Below, piece after piece: positions 7,988 to 16,206 of a DNA stretch of 64,000 bases. Origin of the DNA: Mycolicibacterium rutilum (GTDB lineage: Bacteria > Actinomycetota > Actinomycetes > Mycobacteriales > Mycobacteriaceae); contig NZ_LT629971.1 in assembly GCF_900108565.1 (NCBI RefSeq), positions 434,001 to 498,000 of the forward strand, read 5' to 3'. The position numbers and the translations under genes are program-made. Numbering within the stretch: the first letter of the stretch is position 1; every line of letters starts with the position of its first letter. A model generated the notes under the pieces. That model was not told the origin of the DNA. It ran no database searches and saw only the letters and a list, made by a program, of their open reading frames with translations.

Positions 7988-8872
7988 GTGAGCAAAAGCC
8001 CGTTGCGGCGGTTGGCCGACCAGCTGGTACTGACCACCATGCGTCCGCCGGTGGTGCCCGAGCTGCTGCAGTACCAGCCCGGCCGCGACGTCGTCGACCT
8101 GCGGGGCAAGCGCATCCTGCTGACCGGGGCGTCGTCGGGCATCGGCGAGGCGGCCGCGGCGAAGTTCGCCCGCCGCGGCGCGACGGTCGTGGTCGTCGCA
8201 CGGCGCCAGGAGCTGCTCGACGCGCTGGTCGACCGCATAACCTCCGACGGCGGGAACGCGCGGGCGCACGCCTGCGACCTGTCCGACCTCGATGCGGTCG
8301 ACGAACTCGCCGCCCGGGTCACCGACGAGCTCGGCGGTGTGGACATCCTGATCAACAACGCGGGCCGCTCGATCCGCAGACCGCTGGCCGACTCGCTGGA
8401 GCGCTGGCACGACGTCGAGCGGACCATGACGCTGAACTACTACTCGCCGCTGCGGCTGATCCGCGCACTCGCGCCGGGCATGCGCGAGCGGCACGACGGC
8501 CACATCATCAACGTGTCGACCTGGGGTGTGCTCAGCGAGTCGTCCCCGCTGTTCGCGGTCTACAACGCGTCGAAGGCGGCGCTGACCGCGGTGAGCCGCG
8601 TCATCGAAACCGAGTGGAGCGCCGGCGGCGTCCACTCGACGACACTGTTCTATCCGCTGGTGCGCACGCCGATGATCGCGCCGACCCGCGCCTACGACAA
8701 CGTGCCGGGGCTGGACGCCGCCGAGGCCGCCGACTGGATGGTCACCGCGGCGCGGACCCGGCCGGTGCGGATCGCGCCGCGGGTCGCGGTCAGCGCCCAG
8801 GTGCTCAACAGCTTCGCGCCCGCGGTCGTCGACGCTGTCATGAAACGTCAACGTGTGCAGCCGAACTCCTGA
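7988..8872 (+). CDS. SDR oxidoreductase (Rv0547c-type)
   Basis: From the GTG at 7988 this is a 294-aa short-chain dehydrogenase with LLTGASSGIGEAAAAKFA (NAD(P) binding), NNAGRS and catalytic YNASKAA. Length and place after menB correspond to Rv0547c. An in-frame ATG at 7940 falls inside the palindromic repeat and is rejected as start. A downstream acyl-CoA ligase starts 1 nt after its stop, suggesting that the two act on the same pathway. The substrate is unknown. Confidence 0.85.
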   Translation: MSKSPLRRLADQLVLTTMRPPVVPELLQYQPGRDVVDLRGKRILLTGASSGIGEAAAAKFARRGATVVVVARRQELLDALVDRITSDGGNARAHACDLSDLDAVDELAARVTDELGGVDILINNAGRSIRRPLADSLERWHDVERTMTLNYYSPLRLIRALAPGMRERHDGHIINVSTWGVLSESSPLFAVYNASKAALTAVSRVIETEWSAGGVHSTTLFYPLVRTPMIAPTRAYDNVPGLDAAEAADWMVTAARTRPVRIAPRVAVSAQVLNSFAPAVVDAVMKRQRVQPNS

Positions 8873-8873
8873 T

Positions 8874-10415
8874 ATGCCGCATCCCGACATCGCCACGATC
8901 GCCGACATCGCGCGCGTCTTCGGCGCCGAGCGGCCCGAGGCCACCGCCCTGATCGCCGGTGAGCGCACCGTGACGTTCGCCGATCTCGACGCCCGTTCCA
9001 GCCGCGCCGCGCAGGCGTTCCGCGCCGCGGGTGTCGGGTTCGGCGACCGGGTCGCGTTCATCGAGAAGAACGGCGTCGAGTTCTTCGAGATCGTCTGCGC
9101 CCTGTCCAAACTCGGCGCGATCGTGGTGCCCGTCAACTGGCGGCTCGCACCGGCCGAGATGCTGCACATCCTGCGTGACTCCGACGCCCGGGTGGTGGTC
9201 GTCGGCACCGAGTTCTCCGGCCACGTCGAGGCGATCGAGGACGAGCTGACCTGCGCCGTCGTCGCCGTCGGCGACCATCCGCGCTGGCCGGGTTACGACG
9301 ACTGGATCGCCGGCCATCCAGCCGACGACCCCTGTGTCACAACGCAACCCGATGACGTCGCGTTCCTGATGTACACCTCGGGCACCACCGGCGCCCCCAA
9401 GGGCGTCATGCTCACCAACGACAACTACTTCTGTAAGGCCACCGGCATCGCCGAGCGGTGGCGGTTCGACGCCGACAGCGTCAGCCTGGCTGTGATGCCG
9501 ATGTTCCACATGGCCGGCTCCGGCTGGGCGCTGGTCGGGCTGTGCGAGGGCGCGCGCACCGTCGTGCTGCGGGACGTCGATCCGGCGGCGATCCTGCAAG
9601 CCGTTGCGCGGCACGGCATCACGAACATGCTGCTGGTGCCCGTCGTGATCCAGCGGCTGCTCGACACCCCCGGCGTCGAGTCCACGGACTTCTCCGCCCT
9701 GCGCGCGATCGTCTACGGGGCCTCCCCCATCACCGACGACGTGCTGGTGCGCGCGCTGGCGCGGTTCAACTGCGATCTGCTGCAGGTGTACGGGCAGACC
9801 GAGACCACCGGCTCGATCACCCAGCTCGACGAGCATCGCCCGGAACTGTTGCGGTCGTGCGGAAAACCGTTCCCGTGGGTCGAGATTCGGATCGTCGACG
9901 ACGCGGGACGCGACCTGCCGCCCGGCACCGTCGGGGAGCTCTGGACCCGCTCCCGGCAGAACATGCGCGGCTACTGGAACAACCCCGACGCGACGACGGC
10001 CACCCTCACCGCCGACGGCTGGCTCAGGACCGGCGACGCCGGTTACGTCGACGACGCGGGTCATGTGTTCCTGCAGGACCGCGTCAAGGACATGATCGTC
10101 TCCGGCGGCGAGAACGTGTACCCGACCGAGGTCGAGAACGCGCTGATGACCCATCCCGACGTGGGCGACGTCGCGGTGATCGGCGTGCCCGACGCCACCT
10201 GGGGCGAGGCGGTGACGGCGATCGTCGTCCCCGCCACCGGCACGTCCCCGGCCGCGGCCGAGCTCATCGCCTACGCCCGCGAGCGGCTCGCCGGCTACAA
10301 ACTACCGAAGTCGGTGGTGTTCACCGACACCCTGCCGCGCACGCCGAGCGGCAAGGTGCTCAAGCGCGCGCTGCGCGAGCCGTACTGGGAAGGTGTCGGG
10401 CGCCGGATCGGCTGA
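8874..10415 (+). CDS. Acyl-CoA synthetase / fatty-acid CoA ligase
   Basis: This 513-aa ANL ligase shows YTSGTTGAPKGVMLT at about residues 165-180, YGQTETTG, RTGDAGYVDDAGH, the hinge DRVKDMIVSGGENVYPTEVE and the C-terminal catalytic lysine in PRTPSGKVLKRALRE. This complete motif set indicates a CoA ligase of the FadD type rather than a stand-alone AMP ligase. The ATG at 8874 follows the SDR stop by 1 nt. I recall no counterpart at this position in M. tuberculosis, so it is probably lineage-specific here. Acyl chain preference is unknown. Confidence 0.88.
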   Translation: MPHPDIATIADIARVFGAERPEATALIAGERTVTFADLDARSSRAAQAFRAAGVGFGDRVAFIEKNGVEFFEIVCALSKLGAIVVPVNWRLAPAEMLHILRDSDARVVVVGTEFSGHVEAIEDELTCAVVAVGDHPRWPGYDDWIAGHPADDPCVTTQPDDVAFLMYTSGTTGAPKGVMLTNDNYFCKATGIAERWRFDADSVSLAVMPMFHMAGSGWALVGLCEGARTVVLRDVDPAAILQAVARHGITNMLLVPVVIQRLLDTPGVESTDFSALRAIVYGASPITDDVLVRALARFNCDLLQVYGQTETTGSITQLDEHRPELLRSCGKPFPWVEIRIVDDAGRDLPPGTVGELWTRSRQNMRGYWNNPDATTATLTADGWLRTGDAGYVDDAGHVFLQDRVKDMIVSGGENVYPTEVENALMTHPDVGDVAVIGVPDATWGEAVTAIVVPATGTSPAAAELIAYARERLAGYKLPKSVVFTDTLPRTPSGKVLKRALREPYWEGVGRRIG

Positions 10416-10438
10416 GCCGGCGTGATAGACACGAGGTC

Positions 10439-10810
10439 ATGGAGATACTGGCCAGCCGGATGCTGATCCGGCCGGCGGATTACCAGCGCTCGTTGACGTT
10501 CTACCGCGACGAGCTCGGCCTGGCGATCGCGCGCGACTACGGTGCGGGCACCGTCTTCTACGCCGGCCAGTCCCTCATCGAGCTCGCCGGCCACGGGGGC
10601 CCGCGGGCCGGCGGCACGATGTGGCTGCAGGTCCGCGACGTCTACGCCACCGAGAACGAACTCGCCGGCCGCGGTGTGCCGATCGCGCGCGAGGCGCGGG
10701 AGGAGCCGTGGGGGCTGCACGAGATGCACGTGACCGATCCCGACGGCGTGCAGCTGATCTTCGTGCAGGTGCCCGAGGACCATCCGCTGCGGCGCGACAC
10801 CCGGCGCTGA
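10439..10810 (+). CDS. Glyoxalase/VOC-family protein (Rv0546c-type)
   Basis: This 123-aa protein has a single vicinal-oxygen-chelate unit pair, with RSLTFYRDELGLAIARDYG at the start and HEMHVTDPDGVQLIFVQ at the end, as in glyoxalase I-like and bleomycin-resistance-like proteins. Metal-binding His/Glu residues of the fold are plausible (HEMHV, and the ELAGH region) but a specific reaction cannot be assigned. It sits after the acyl-CoA ligase and matches the position and size of Rv0546c. The end faces the minus-strand DUF3349 gene across 4 bp. Confidence 0.8.
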   Translation: MEILASRMLIRPADYQRSLTFYRDELGLAIARDYGAGTVFYAGQSLIELAGHGGPRAGGTMWLQVRDVYATENELAGRGVPIAREAREEPWGLHEMHVTDPDGVQLIFVQVPEDHPLRRDTRR

Positions 10811-10814
10811 CGAC

Positions 10815-11120
10815 TCAGCGCGCGGGGGCCGCCAGCGGCCAGCCGACCGACGCCAGGCGCGACGCGACCTGATGCATCTCCTCGGGATTGGGTTCCTGCG
10901 CGGTGACCTGATGGATCGCGGCGCGGATCTCGTCCTCGGTGACGGTGTCGGCCGTCGCGCCCTTGAGCACAGTCTGCGCGGCCTTGACGACGTCATCCTC
11001 GGTCAGCGAGCGCTTCAACAGCGCCAGCAGCGGGAAGTAGTCCTTGGGCGGCACCCCTTCGGGATAGCCGCGCCGCAGCCAGGACAGGATGTTGTCGAAG
11101 ACGCTGAAGTTCTCGGTCAT
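10815..11120 (-). CDS. DUF3349 protein (Rv0543c-type)
   Basis: This 101-aa all-helical protein is recognised by ILSWLRRGYPEGVPPKDYFPL and the closing VASRLASVGWPL, the signature of DUF3349. Function is unknown. It is the last gene of a probable operon pitA - small membrane protein - DUF3349 on the minus strand. A paralogue with the same WITAGYPEGVP...LAVRGWPL signature lies at 12880-13182 on the plus strand, so the family is duplicated around pitA. Confidence 0.85.
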   Translation of the reverse strand: MTENFSVFDNILSWLRRGYPEGVPPKDYFPLLALLKRSLTEDDVVKAAQTVLKGATADTVTEDEIRAAIHQVTAQEPNPEEMHQVASRLASVGWPLAAPAR

Positions 11121-11133
11121 GGTGTCGCCGTGC

Positions 11134-11406
11134 TCATTTCGCGGGCATGAAGGGGAACAGGTCGATCCCGGTGTGGTGGATGATCGTCGCCCTGGTGATC
11201 CACAGCACCGCGGTGAGGATCACCCAGCCGACGAACACGAACAGCGCCACCCCGACGTAGCGGCTGACCGGGCGGGCGGTCGCGGTGCCGTCGGCGGACT
11301 CGCCGTTGGAGAACGCCAGCAGCCCCGTCGCGAACAGCGCGGGCAGCCCGGCGCCCAGCACCAGTCCGATGACCAGAACCTTGAGGATGCTTTCCAGATA
11401 CGTCAT
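11134..11406 (-). CDS. Small two-helix membrane protein (Rv0544c-type)
   Basis: This 90-aa protein has two hydrophobic segments (about residues 7-30 and 50-70) separated by a short polar loop, and ends HHTGIDLFPFMPAK. It matches Rv0544c in size and place beside pitA. It is 10 nt downstream of pitA and 13 nt upstream of the DUF3349 gene, so the three are probably co-transcribed. A role in phosphate transport is suggested only by the context. Confidence 0.8.
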   Translation of the reverse strand: MTYLESILKVLVIGLVLGAGLPALFATGLLAFSNGESADGTATARPVSRYVGVALFVFVGWVILTAVLWITRATIIHHTGIDLFPFMPAK

Positions 11407-11416
11407 CGATCGTCCT

Positions 11417-12655
11417 TTAAACCGTCGCCGGCGTCCTGGCCGGCTCGTGCAGATCGGCGGGCAGCACGGAGTTGGTGTCGTCGTCCCAGTCGGCGTTGAC
11501 GTTGCGGTGGTCGACCTTCTGCTGCTGGGCGCGCCACCACATGTACGCCGACAACGCGACCAGCACGAGGAAGATCAGGCCGTCTCCGGCGAGCGCGGAG
11601 CCGGTGACCGTCTCGACCCCATGCGCCAGCCAGTAGGACAGGGCGCCGACCAGGCCGGCGGCGGGCAGTGTGATCAACCACGCGACGGCCATCCGGCCCG
11701 CGACCGCCCAGCGCACCTCGGCGCCGGGCTTGCCGACACCGCTGCCCAGGATCGATCCGGTCGCCACATGCGTGGTGGACAGCGCCATACCCGCGGCGCT
11801 GGAGCTGAGAATGATTGCCGCCGAGGACGCTTCGGCCGCGAAGCCCTGCGGCGACTCGATCTCGACGAGACCCTTGCCCAGGGTGCGGATGACCCGCCAG
11901 CCGCCGAGGTAGGTGCCCAGACCGATGGCGACCGCGCAGCTGAAGATGATCCAGAACGGCAGCCCGGCCTCTTTGACGTCACCGCTGAGGTGGCCGGTGG
12001 TGATGAGTGCGAGCGCGATCACGCCCATCGTCTTCTGCGCGTCGTTGGTGCCGTGCGAGAGCGCGACGAGCGAGGCCGTCGCGATCTGACCCCAGCGGAA
12101 CCCCTGCTTGCGGCGGTGTTCGACGACGTTGCGGGTGATCCGGTAGACCATCCAGGTGCCGCAGCCGGCCACCAGCCCGGCGATCACCGGCGCGGCGACC
12201 GCGGGGATGAGCACCTTCTGGGTGATGCCGCTCCAGTTGACGCCCGCGGTGCCCAGCGCGGCCAGGCCGGCGCCGATCAGGCCGCCGAACAGGGCGTGCG
12301 AAGAGCTCGACGGGATGCCGAACAGCCAGGTCAGCAGGTTCCACAGGATGCCGCCGATGAGGCCGGCGAAGATGATGGTCAGTCCGGTCGAGGCGTCGAT
12401 CGTCGGCAGCAGTGCGCCGGTCTTGCCGTCCTGGACCTTGAGCACCGATGTGGTGACCGTCACGGCGACCTCGACCGAGAGGAACGCACCGACGAGGTTG
12501 AGGACGCCGGCGAGCAGCACGGCGGTCTTGGGCTTGAGCGCCCCGGTGGCGATGGACGTGGCCATGGCGTTGCCGGTGTCGTGAAAGCCGTTGGTGAAGT
12601 CGAAAGCCAGTGCGGTTGCGATCAACAGCACGAGGATGATCAACTCTGCGGTCAC
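11417..12655 (-). CDS. pitA: Low-affinity inorganic phosphate transporter
   Basis: PitA (412 aa) is a PiT-family phosphate/metal symporter of the cytoplasmic membrane. The family signatures are present twice, as expected: FDFTNGFHDTGNAMATSIATG near the N-terminus and LSHGTNDAQKTMGVIALAL in the second half, with about ten hydrophobic segments. The GTG at 12655 is chosen because it starts the first membrane segment; the longer in-frame ATG at 12730 adds a non-homologous-looking basic tail. A PHO-box-like direct repeat lies 95 nt upstream. Relative to the remembered M. tuberculosis order the three-gene unit is inverted. Confidence 0.9.
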   Translation of the reverse strand: MTAELIILVLLIATALAFDFTNGFHDTGNAMATSIATGALKPKTAVLLAGVLNLVGAFLSVEVAVTVTTSVLKVQDGKTGALLPTIDASTGLTIIFAGLIGGILWNLLTWLFGIPSSSSHALFGGLIGAGLAALGTAGVNWSGITQKVLIPAVAAPVIAGLVAGCGTWMVYRITRNVVEHRRKQGFRWGQIATASLVALSHGTNDAQKTMGVIALALITTGHLSGDVKEAGLPFWIIFSCAVAIGLGTYLGGWRVIRTLGKGLVEIESPQGFAAEASSAAIILSSSAAGMALSTTHVATGSILGSGVGKPGAEVRWAVAGRMAVAWLITLPAAGLVGALSYWLAHGVETVTGSALAGDGLIFLVLVALSAYMWWRAQQQKVDHRNVNADWDDDTNSVLPADLHEPARTPATV

Positions 12656-12749
12656 GGCGCTAATTCTGCTGCCATACCGGGCGTTCCACCTAATCCATGG
12701 CCACGTTCGGACTGCGTGTCGAGCAGGCATTTTGCCTGTTCGGGCAATG

Positions 12750-12768
12750 TGTTCATCAACTGTTCATC
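12750..12768 (+). promoter_or_regulatory. PHO-box-like direct repeat
   Basis: TGTTCATC occurs at 12750-12757 and again at 12761-12768, an exact 8-nt direct repeat with 11-nt period, and a weaker CGTTCGCC lies at 12783 (two further turns). This is the arrangement of actinobacterial PhoP/RegX3-type boxes, made of 11-nt units beginning GTTCA. It sits between divergent pitA and the DUF3349-menE unit, so phosphate-responsive control by a RegX3-like regulator is likely for pitA. Regulation is inferred. Confidence 0.55.
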
Positions 12769-12879
12769 CAGCGTCGGCGCGACGTTCGCCTGTCGCGCTG
12801 ACTTCGCCTCACCGGGAGGCGCATTAGCATCATGCAATCGGGGGCATACGGACCCGGTGCGACACGCGGAGAGGGCACG

Positions 12880-13182
12880 GTGACGAAATTTCTCGCGAAG
12901 ATCGTCGCGTGGATCACCGCCGGTTATCCCGAAGGGGTCCCGGGACCGGATCGGGTGCCGCTGTTCTCGCTGTTGCGCCGGCGGCTCACCGACGATGAGG
13001 TGCGCACCGTCGCGCTGGAGTTGAACCGTGGCGGCGAGTTCGACGACGCCGACATCGGGGTGCTGATCACAGCGCTCACCGACGCGCTGCCGACCCCGGC
13101 CGATGTGGAGCGGGTGCGGGCGCGGCTGGCCGTGCGGGGCTGGCCGCTCGACGACCCGCGCGACCCCGAGGAGAACCCATAG
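12880..13182 (+). CDS. DUF3349 protein, second copy
   Basis: From the GTG at 12880 this is a 100-aa helical protein with AKIVAWITAGYPEGVPGPDR and a final VRARLAVRGWPLDD, clearly paralogous to the protein at 10815-11120. An in-frame ATG at 12832 would add a weakly structured leader and is less likely. Its stop overlaps the probable start of menE, so both are in one transcript. The function of DUF3349 is unknown. Confidence 0.82.
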   Translation: MTKFLAKIVAWITAGYPEGVPGPDRVPLFSLLRRRLTDDEVRTVALELNRGGEFDDADIGVLITALTDALPTPADVERVRARLAVRGWPLDDPRDPEENP

Positions 13183-13241
13183 CCGTCCTGCGCCCTGTCG
13201 CGGTCGGGTCCGGCGCCGCCGCGCTGGAGGTCCTGCCGGTC

Positions 13242-14324
13242 GTGCGGCAGATGCTCGCCGGCCGGGCGGCGGTGCTCCCGGTACCCGCCGACGACGAATC
13301 CAGCACGCTTACAACGGCGTTGCGGGTCGGTGAGCCGATCGACGACGACGTCGCGGTGGTCGTGTCGACGTCGGGCACCACCGGCACCCCGAAGGGTGCG
13401 ATGCTGACCGCGGCGGCGCTGACCGCCAGCGCCGAGGCGACCCACCGCCGGCTCGGCGGGCCCGGCCGGTGGCTGCTGGCGTTGGCGGGCTATCACGTCG
13501 CGGGCCTGCAGGTGCTGGTGCGCAGCGTCGTCGCCGATAGCACTCCGGTGGCGATTGTGCCGAATTTCTCGGCGGCCGAACTGGTTTCGGCTGTGCGATC
13601 GATGGGGCCGGGACGCCGCTATGCCTCGCTGGTGGCCGTGCAGCTCGAGAAGGCACTGCGCGACGCGGAGGCGACGGCGGCGCTGGCGGAGCTGGACGCG
13701 GTGCTGATCGGCGGCGGGCCGCTTCCTGCCGGGATCGCTGAAAGAGCTTCAGCTGCGCGGATTCCCGTCGTACGTACCTACGGTATGAGCGAGACCGCCG
13801 GCGGATGTGTGTACGACGGGATGCCGCTCGACGGGGTGCGGGTGCGCATCGTCGACCAGCGGATCGTGCTGGGTGGGCCCACCGTCGCGAAGGGTTACCG
13901 CAATCCGGTGCGGCCGGACCCGTTCGCCGAGCCGGGCTGGTTCCGCACCGACGACGTCGGCTCCGTCGACGCGGACGGCCGGTTGACGGTGCTGGGCCGC
14001 GCCGACGACGCGATCAGCACCGGCGGGCTGACCGTCATGCCGCACCTGGTCGAGTCCGCGTTGGATTCGCATCCGGCGGTCGCGGCGTGCGCGGTGTTCG
14101 GCGTGCAGGACGACCGGCTGGGTCAGCGGGTGGTCGCGGCGCTGGTGCTGGCGCCGGGATGCGCGGCGCCGACGGTCGCCGAGCTGCGCGAGCACGTCGG
14201 CGCCCGGCTGGACGCGACGGCGGCGCCGCGCGAGATCCACGTCGTCGAGGACCTGCCGCGGCGTGGCATCGGCAAGCTCGACCGTCGGGCGCTGGCCGCG
14301 CGGTTCGCTACGGGGCCGGCTTGA
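13242..14324 (+). CDS. menE: o-Succinylbenzoate-CoA ligase
   Basis: MenE activates o-succinylbenzoate to its CoA thioester, the substrate of MenB. The ANL motifs are STSGTTGTPKGAMLT, YGMSETAGGCVYDG, FRTDDVG and the C-terminal RRGIGKLDRRAL. The first standard start is the GTG at 13242 (360 aa), but the reading frame is open upstream and encodes AVLRPVAVGSGAAALEVLP, which looks like the normal N-terminus of the short actinobacterial MenE. Translation may begin further upstream, for example at the ATA at 13179 behind GAGGAG (381 aa). It overlaps the convergent DUF3140 gene by 17 bp. Confidence 0.88.
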   Translation: MRQMLAGRAAVLPVPADDESSTLTTALRVGEPIDDDVAVVVSTSGTTGTPKGAMLTAAALTASAEATHRRLGGPGRWLLALAGYHVAGLQVLVRSVVADSTPVAIVPNFSAAELVSAVRSMGPGRRYASLVAVQLEKALRDAEATAALAELDAVLIGGGPLPAGIAERASAARIPVVRTYGMSETAGGCVYDGMPLDGVRVRIVDQRIVLGGPTVAKGYRNPVRPDPFAEPGWFRTDDVGSVDADGRLTVLGRADDAISTGGLTVMPHLVESALDSHPAVAACAVFGVQDDRLGQRVVAALVLAPGCAAPTVAELREHVGARLDATAAPREIHVVEDLPRRGIGKLDRRALAARFATGPA

Positions 14325-14649
14325 GCGGATCGTGGCCGATGGTCATGAGCCGGTGGCGCCAGTTCTCCTGGCCCGCGGTGGGCTCGAGGTCGTCGCGACG
14401 CTCGGCGTGGATGCGGTCGACGACCTTGCGCATCACGCGTTCGTCCTCGTCGGTCAGGTCGACGCGGCGCTTCTGCAGGATGTCGAGCACCGCGCGCCCG
14501 GTCTGGGTGCCCGCCTGGTCGGGCATCTCCTCGGTGTCTTCGGCCGCCGACCGGGTGCGCAGCCAGTCCATCAGCTCACGCGAGGTCATGTTGACGACCC
14601 GGTGGAATTCCTCCCACAGCCCGGGGTCCACTTCGACATGGTGTACCAT
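14308..14649 (-). CDS. DUF3140 protein
   Basis: This 113-aa charged helical protein contains WEEFHRVVNMTSRELMDWL, VLDILQKRRVDLTDED and VMRKVVDRIHAERR, the pattern of DUF3140 proteins. These small proteins are often suggested to bind DNA, but no function is established. The ATG at 14649 is preferred because GGAGGT lies 7 nt before it; an upstream in-frame GTG (14658) overlaps that ribosome binding site. Confidence 0.75.
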   Translation of the reverse strand: MVHHVEVDPGLWEEFHRVVNMTSRELMDWLRTRSAAEDTEEMPDQAGTQTGRAVLDILQKRRVDLTDEDERVMRKVVDRIHAERRDDLEPTAGQENWRHRLMTIGHDPLKPAP

Positions 14650-14729
14650 TGCACTCACCTCCGCCGATCGGCTACCCGGCCCCCGAGGGACCTAACCCAC
14701 ACCGCTGAGCTGTCGGCCATGATGGAGCG

Positions 14730-15344
14730 ATGCGCCGTGAAGTCAGCACCGTCGACGAGTTGCGCGCCATCGTCGGACAGCCCGACGAGTACGTGGCGAA
14801 CAAGGTCAAGGACCGGCTTTCGCCGGTGCAGCGCGACTGGCTCGCGCACTCGCCGCTGGGTTTCGTCGCCACCACAGACGCCGACGGCCGCGTCGACGTA
14901 TCCCCGAAGGGTGATCCGCCCGGTTTCGTGCACGTTATCGACGACACCACGATCGCGATCCCCGAGCGGCCCGGCAACAAACGCGTCGACGGGTACCTCA
15001 ACGTGTTGCAGAACCCACGCGTCGGCACACTGTTCCTGATTCCGGGCCGCGGCGACACGCTGCGGATCAACGGCACGGCGCGAATCCTTGCCGACGCCGA
15101 CTATTTCGACGCACTGGCCGTCAAGGGCAAGCGGCCGCTGCTCGCGCTCGAGGTCGCGATCGAAGAGGTGTTCTTCCACTGCGCCAAGGCTTTTCTGCGA
15201 TCAGATGCCTGGGACCCGTCGACGTGGAATCCGTCGGCGCTGCCGAGCGTCGCGCAGCTGCTCAAGGCGCTTCGCAACGACTGGAGCCAAGCCGAGCTCG
15301 AGGACTACTACAGCGAGGCCAAGACCCGCGAGCGGCTGTACTGA
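14730..15344 (+). CDS. PPOX-class FMN-binding split-barrel protein
   Basis: This 204-aa protein has GFVATTDADGRVDVSPKGDP and IPERPGNKRVDGYLNVLQNP, the FMN-binding split-barrel signatures of pyridoxamine 5'-phosphate oxidase-like proteins (the DR_2398-type PPOX family). These enzymes bind FMN or other flavins and often act as reductases or oxidases of unknown substrates. The C-terminal helical tail (LLKALRNDWSQAELEDYY) is typical of this subgroup. It is convergent with the SDR gene at 15354. Confidence 0.82.
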   Translation: MRREVSTVDELRAIVGQPDEYVANKVKDRLSPVQRDWLAHSPLGFVATTDADGRVDVSPKGDPPGFVHVIDDTTIAIPERPGNKRVDGYLNVLQNPRVGTLFLIPGRGDTLRINGTARILADADYFDALAVKGKRPLLALEVAIEEVFFHCAKAFLRSDAWDPSTWNPSALPSVAQLLKALRNDWSQAELEDYYSEAKTRERLY

Positions 15345-15353
15345 CTCGGCCGG

Positions 15354-16115
15354 TCAGATCTGGTTGACGCCGCCGTCGACCGGAATGTCGGCGCCGGTGG
15401 TGTAGGTACTCAGGTCCGACGCCACGAACACCACCGCGTTGGCGACCTCCTCGGGTGTGCCGCGGCGACCCATCGGGATCACGCCGCGCTGCTGGTTCTC
15501 GAACTCTTCGGCGGCGTTCGGCCCGGTGATGAACTGGCTTGCGAGATTGTTCAGTCCCGGGGTGTCGGTGGCTCCGGGGCTGACCACGTTGACACGAATC
15601 CCCCTGTCGCGCAGTTCACTTGCCCAGGTGCGGGCCAGCGACCGCACCGCCGCCTTGATCGCCGCGTAGATGCCGATACCCTCGGAGCCCCTGGCGTTGG
15701 TGTTCGACGAGTTCAGGATGATCGAGGCGCCGTCGGTGAGCAGCGGCAGCGCCTTCTGCACGGTGAACACGACGCCCTTGAAATCGACGTCGAGTTGGTA
15801 ATCGAGGTGCTGTTCGGTGATCTCGCCGATGCGCGCGACGTCGATCACCGCGGCGTTGGCGAACAGTACGTCGATGCGCCTGCCTGTGTCGGCGACCGCG
15901 GCGTACAGCCGGTCCAGATCCTCGGCGCTGGCGACGTCGCCTTGAACGCCGGTCACGTTGTCGCCGAGTGCCTCGACGGCCGCGTCCAGTTCAGCCTGTC
16001 GCCTGCCGGTGATGAAGACGTGGGCGCCCTCCTCGACGAACCGCTTCGCGGTGGCGAGCCCGATTCCCGTGGTACCGCCGGTGATCACCGCGGTCTTGTC
16101 CTTCAGCAGCGCCAT
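15354..16115 (-). CDS. SDR-family oxidoreductase
   Basis: This 253-aa classical SDR has AVITGGTTGIGLATAKRF, a NAA-type motif (FANAAVID), SSNTNARGSEG, catalytic YAAIKAA and the C-terminal ADIPVDGG. It is downstream of, and in the same direction as, the TetR gene at 16207. The 91-bp gap holds a candidate operator (16136-16154) matched by one upstream of the TetR gene, so it is likely the TetR target. The substrate is unknown. Confidence 0.87.
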   Translation of the reverse strand: MALLKDKTAVITGGTTGIGLATAKRFVEEGAHVFITGRRQAELDAAVEALGDNVTGVQGDVASAEDLDRLYAAVADTGRRIDVLFANAAVIDVARIGEITEQHLDYQLDVDFKGVVFTVQKALPLLTDGASIILNSSNTNARGSEGIGIYAAIKAAVRSLARTWASELRDRGIRVNVVSPGATDTPGLNNLASQFITGPNAAEEFENQQRGVIPMGRRGTPEEVANAVVFVASDLSTYTTGADIPVDGGVNQI

Positions 16116-16135
16116 GTCCGTACCTTCCGCTGTAG

Positions 16136-16154
16136 TTATGGACTATTCAGTCAA
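16136..16154 (-). promoter_or_regulatory. Candidate TetR operator at the SDR promoter
   Basis: TTATGGACTATTCAGTCAA contains GACT-ATTC-AGTC as inverted repeat and shares TTATGGAC(T/C) and the following (G/A)GTC half with the site at 16806-16824. It lies 20 nt upstream of the SDR start. Two matching sites flanking the TetR gene and its neighbour suggest autoregulation and repression of the SDR. Confidence 0.5.
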
Positions 16155-16206
16155 GAACTACCGACGCGGGGGCCGGGATGTTTATTCCGCAGTGTGCGTG
16201 CCGCGA

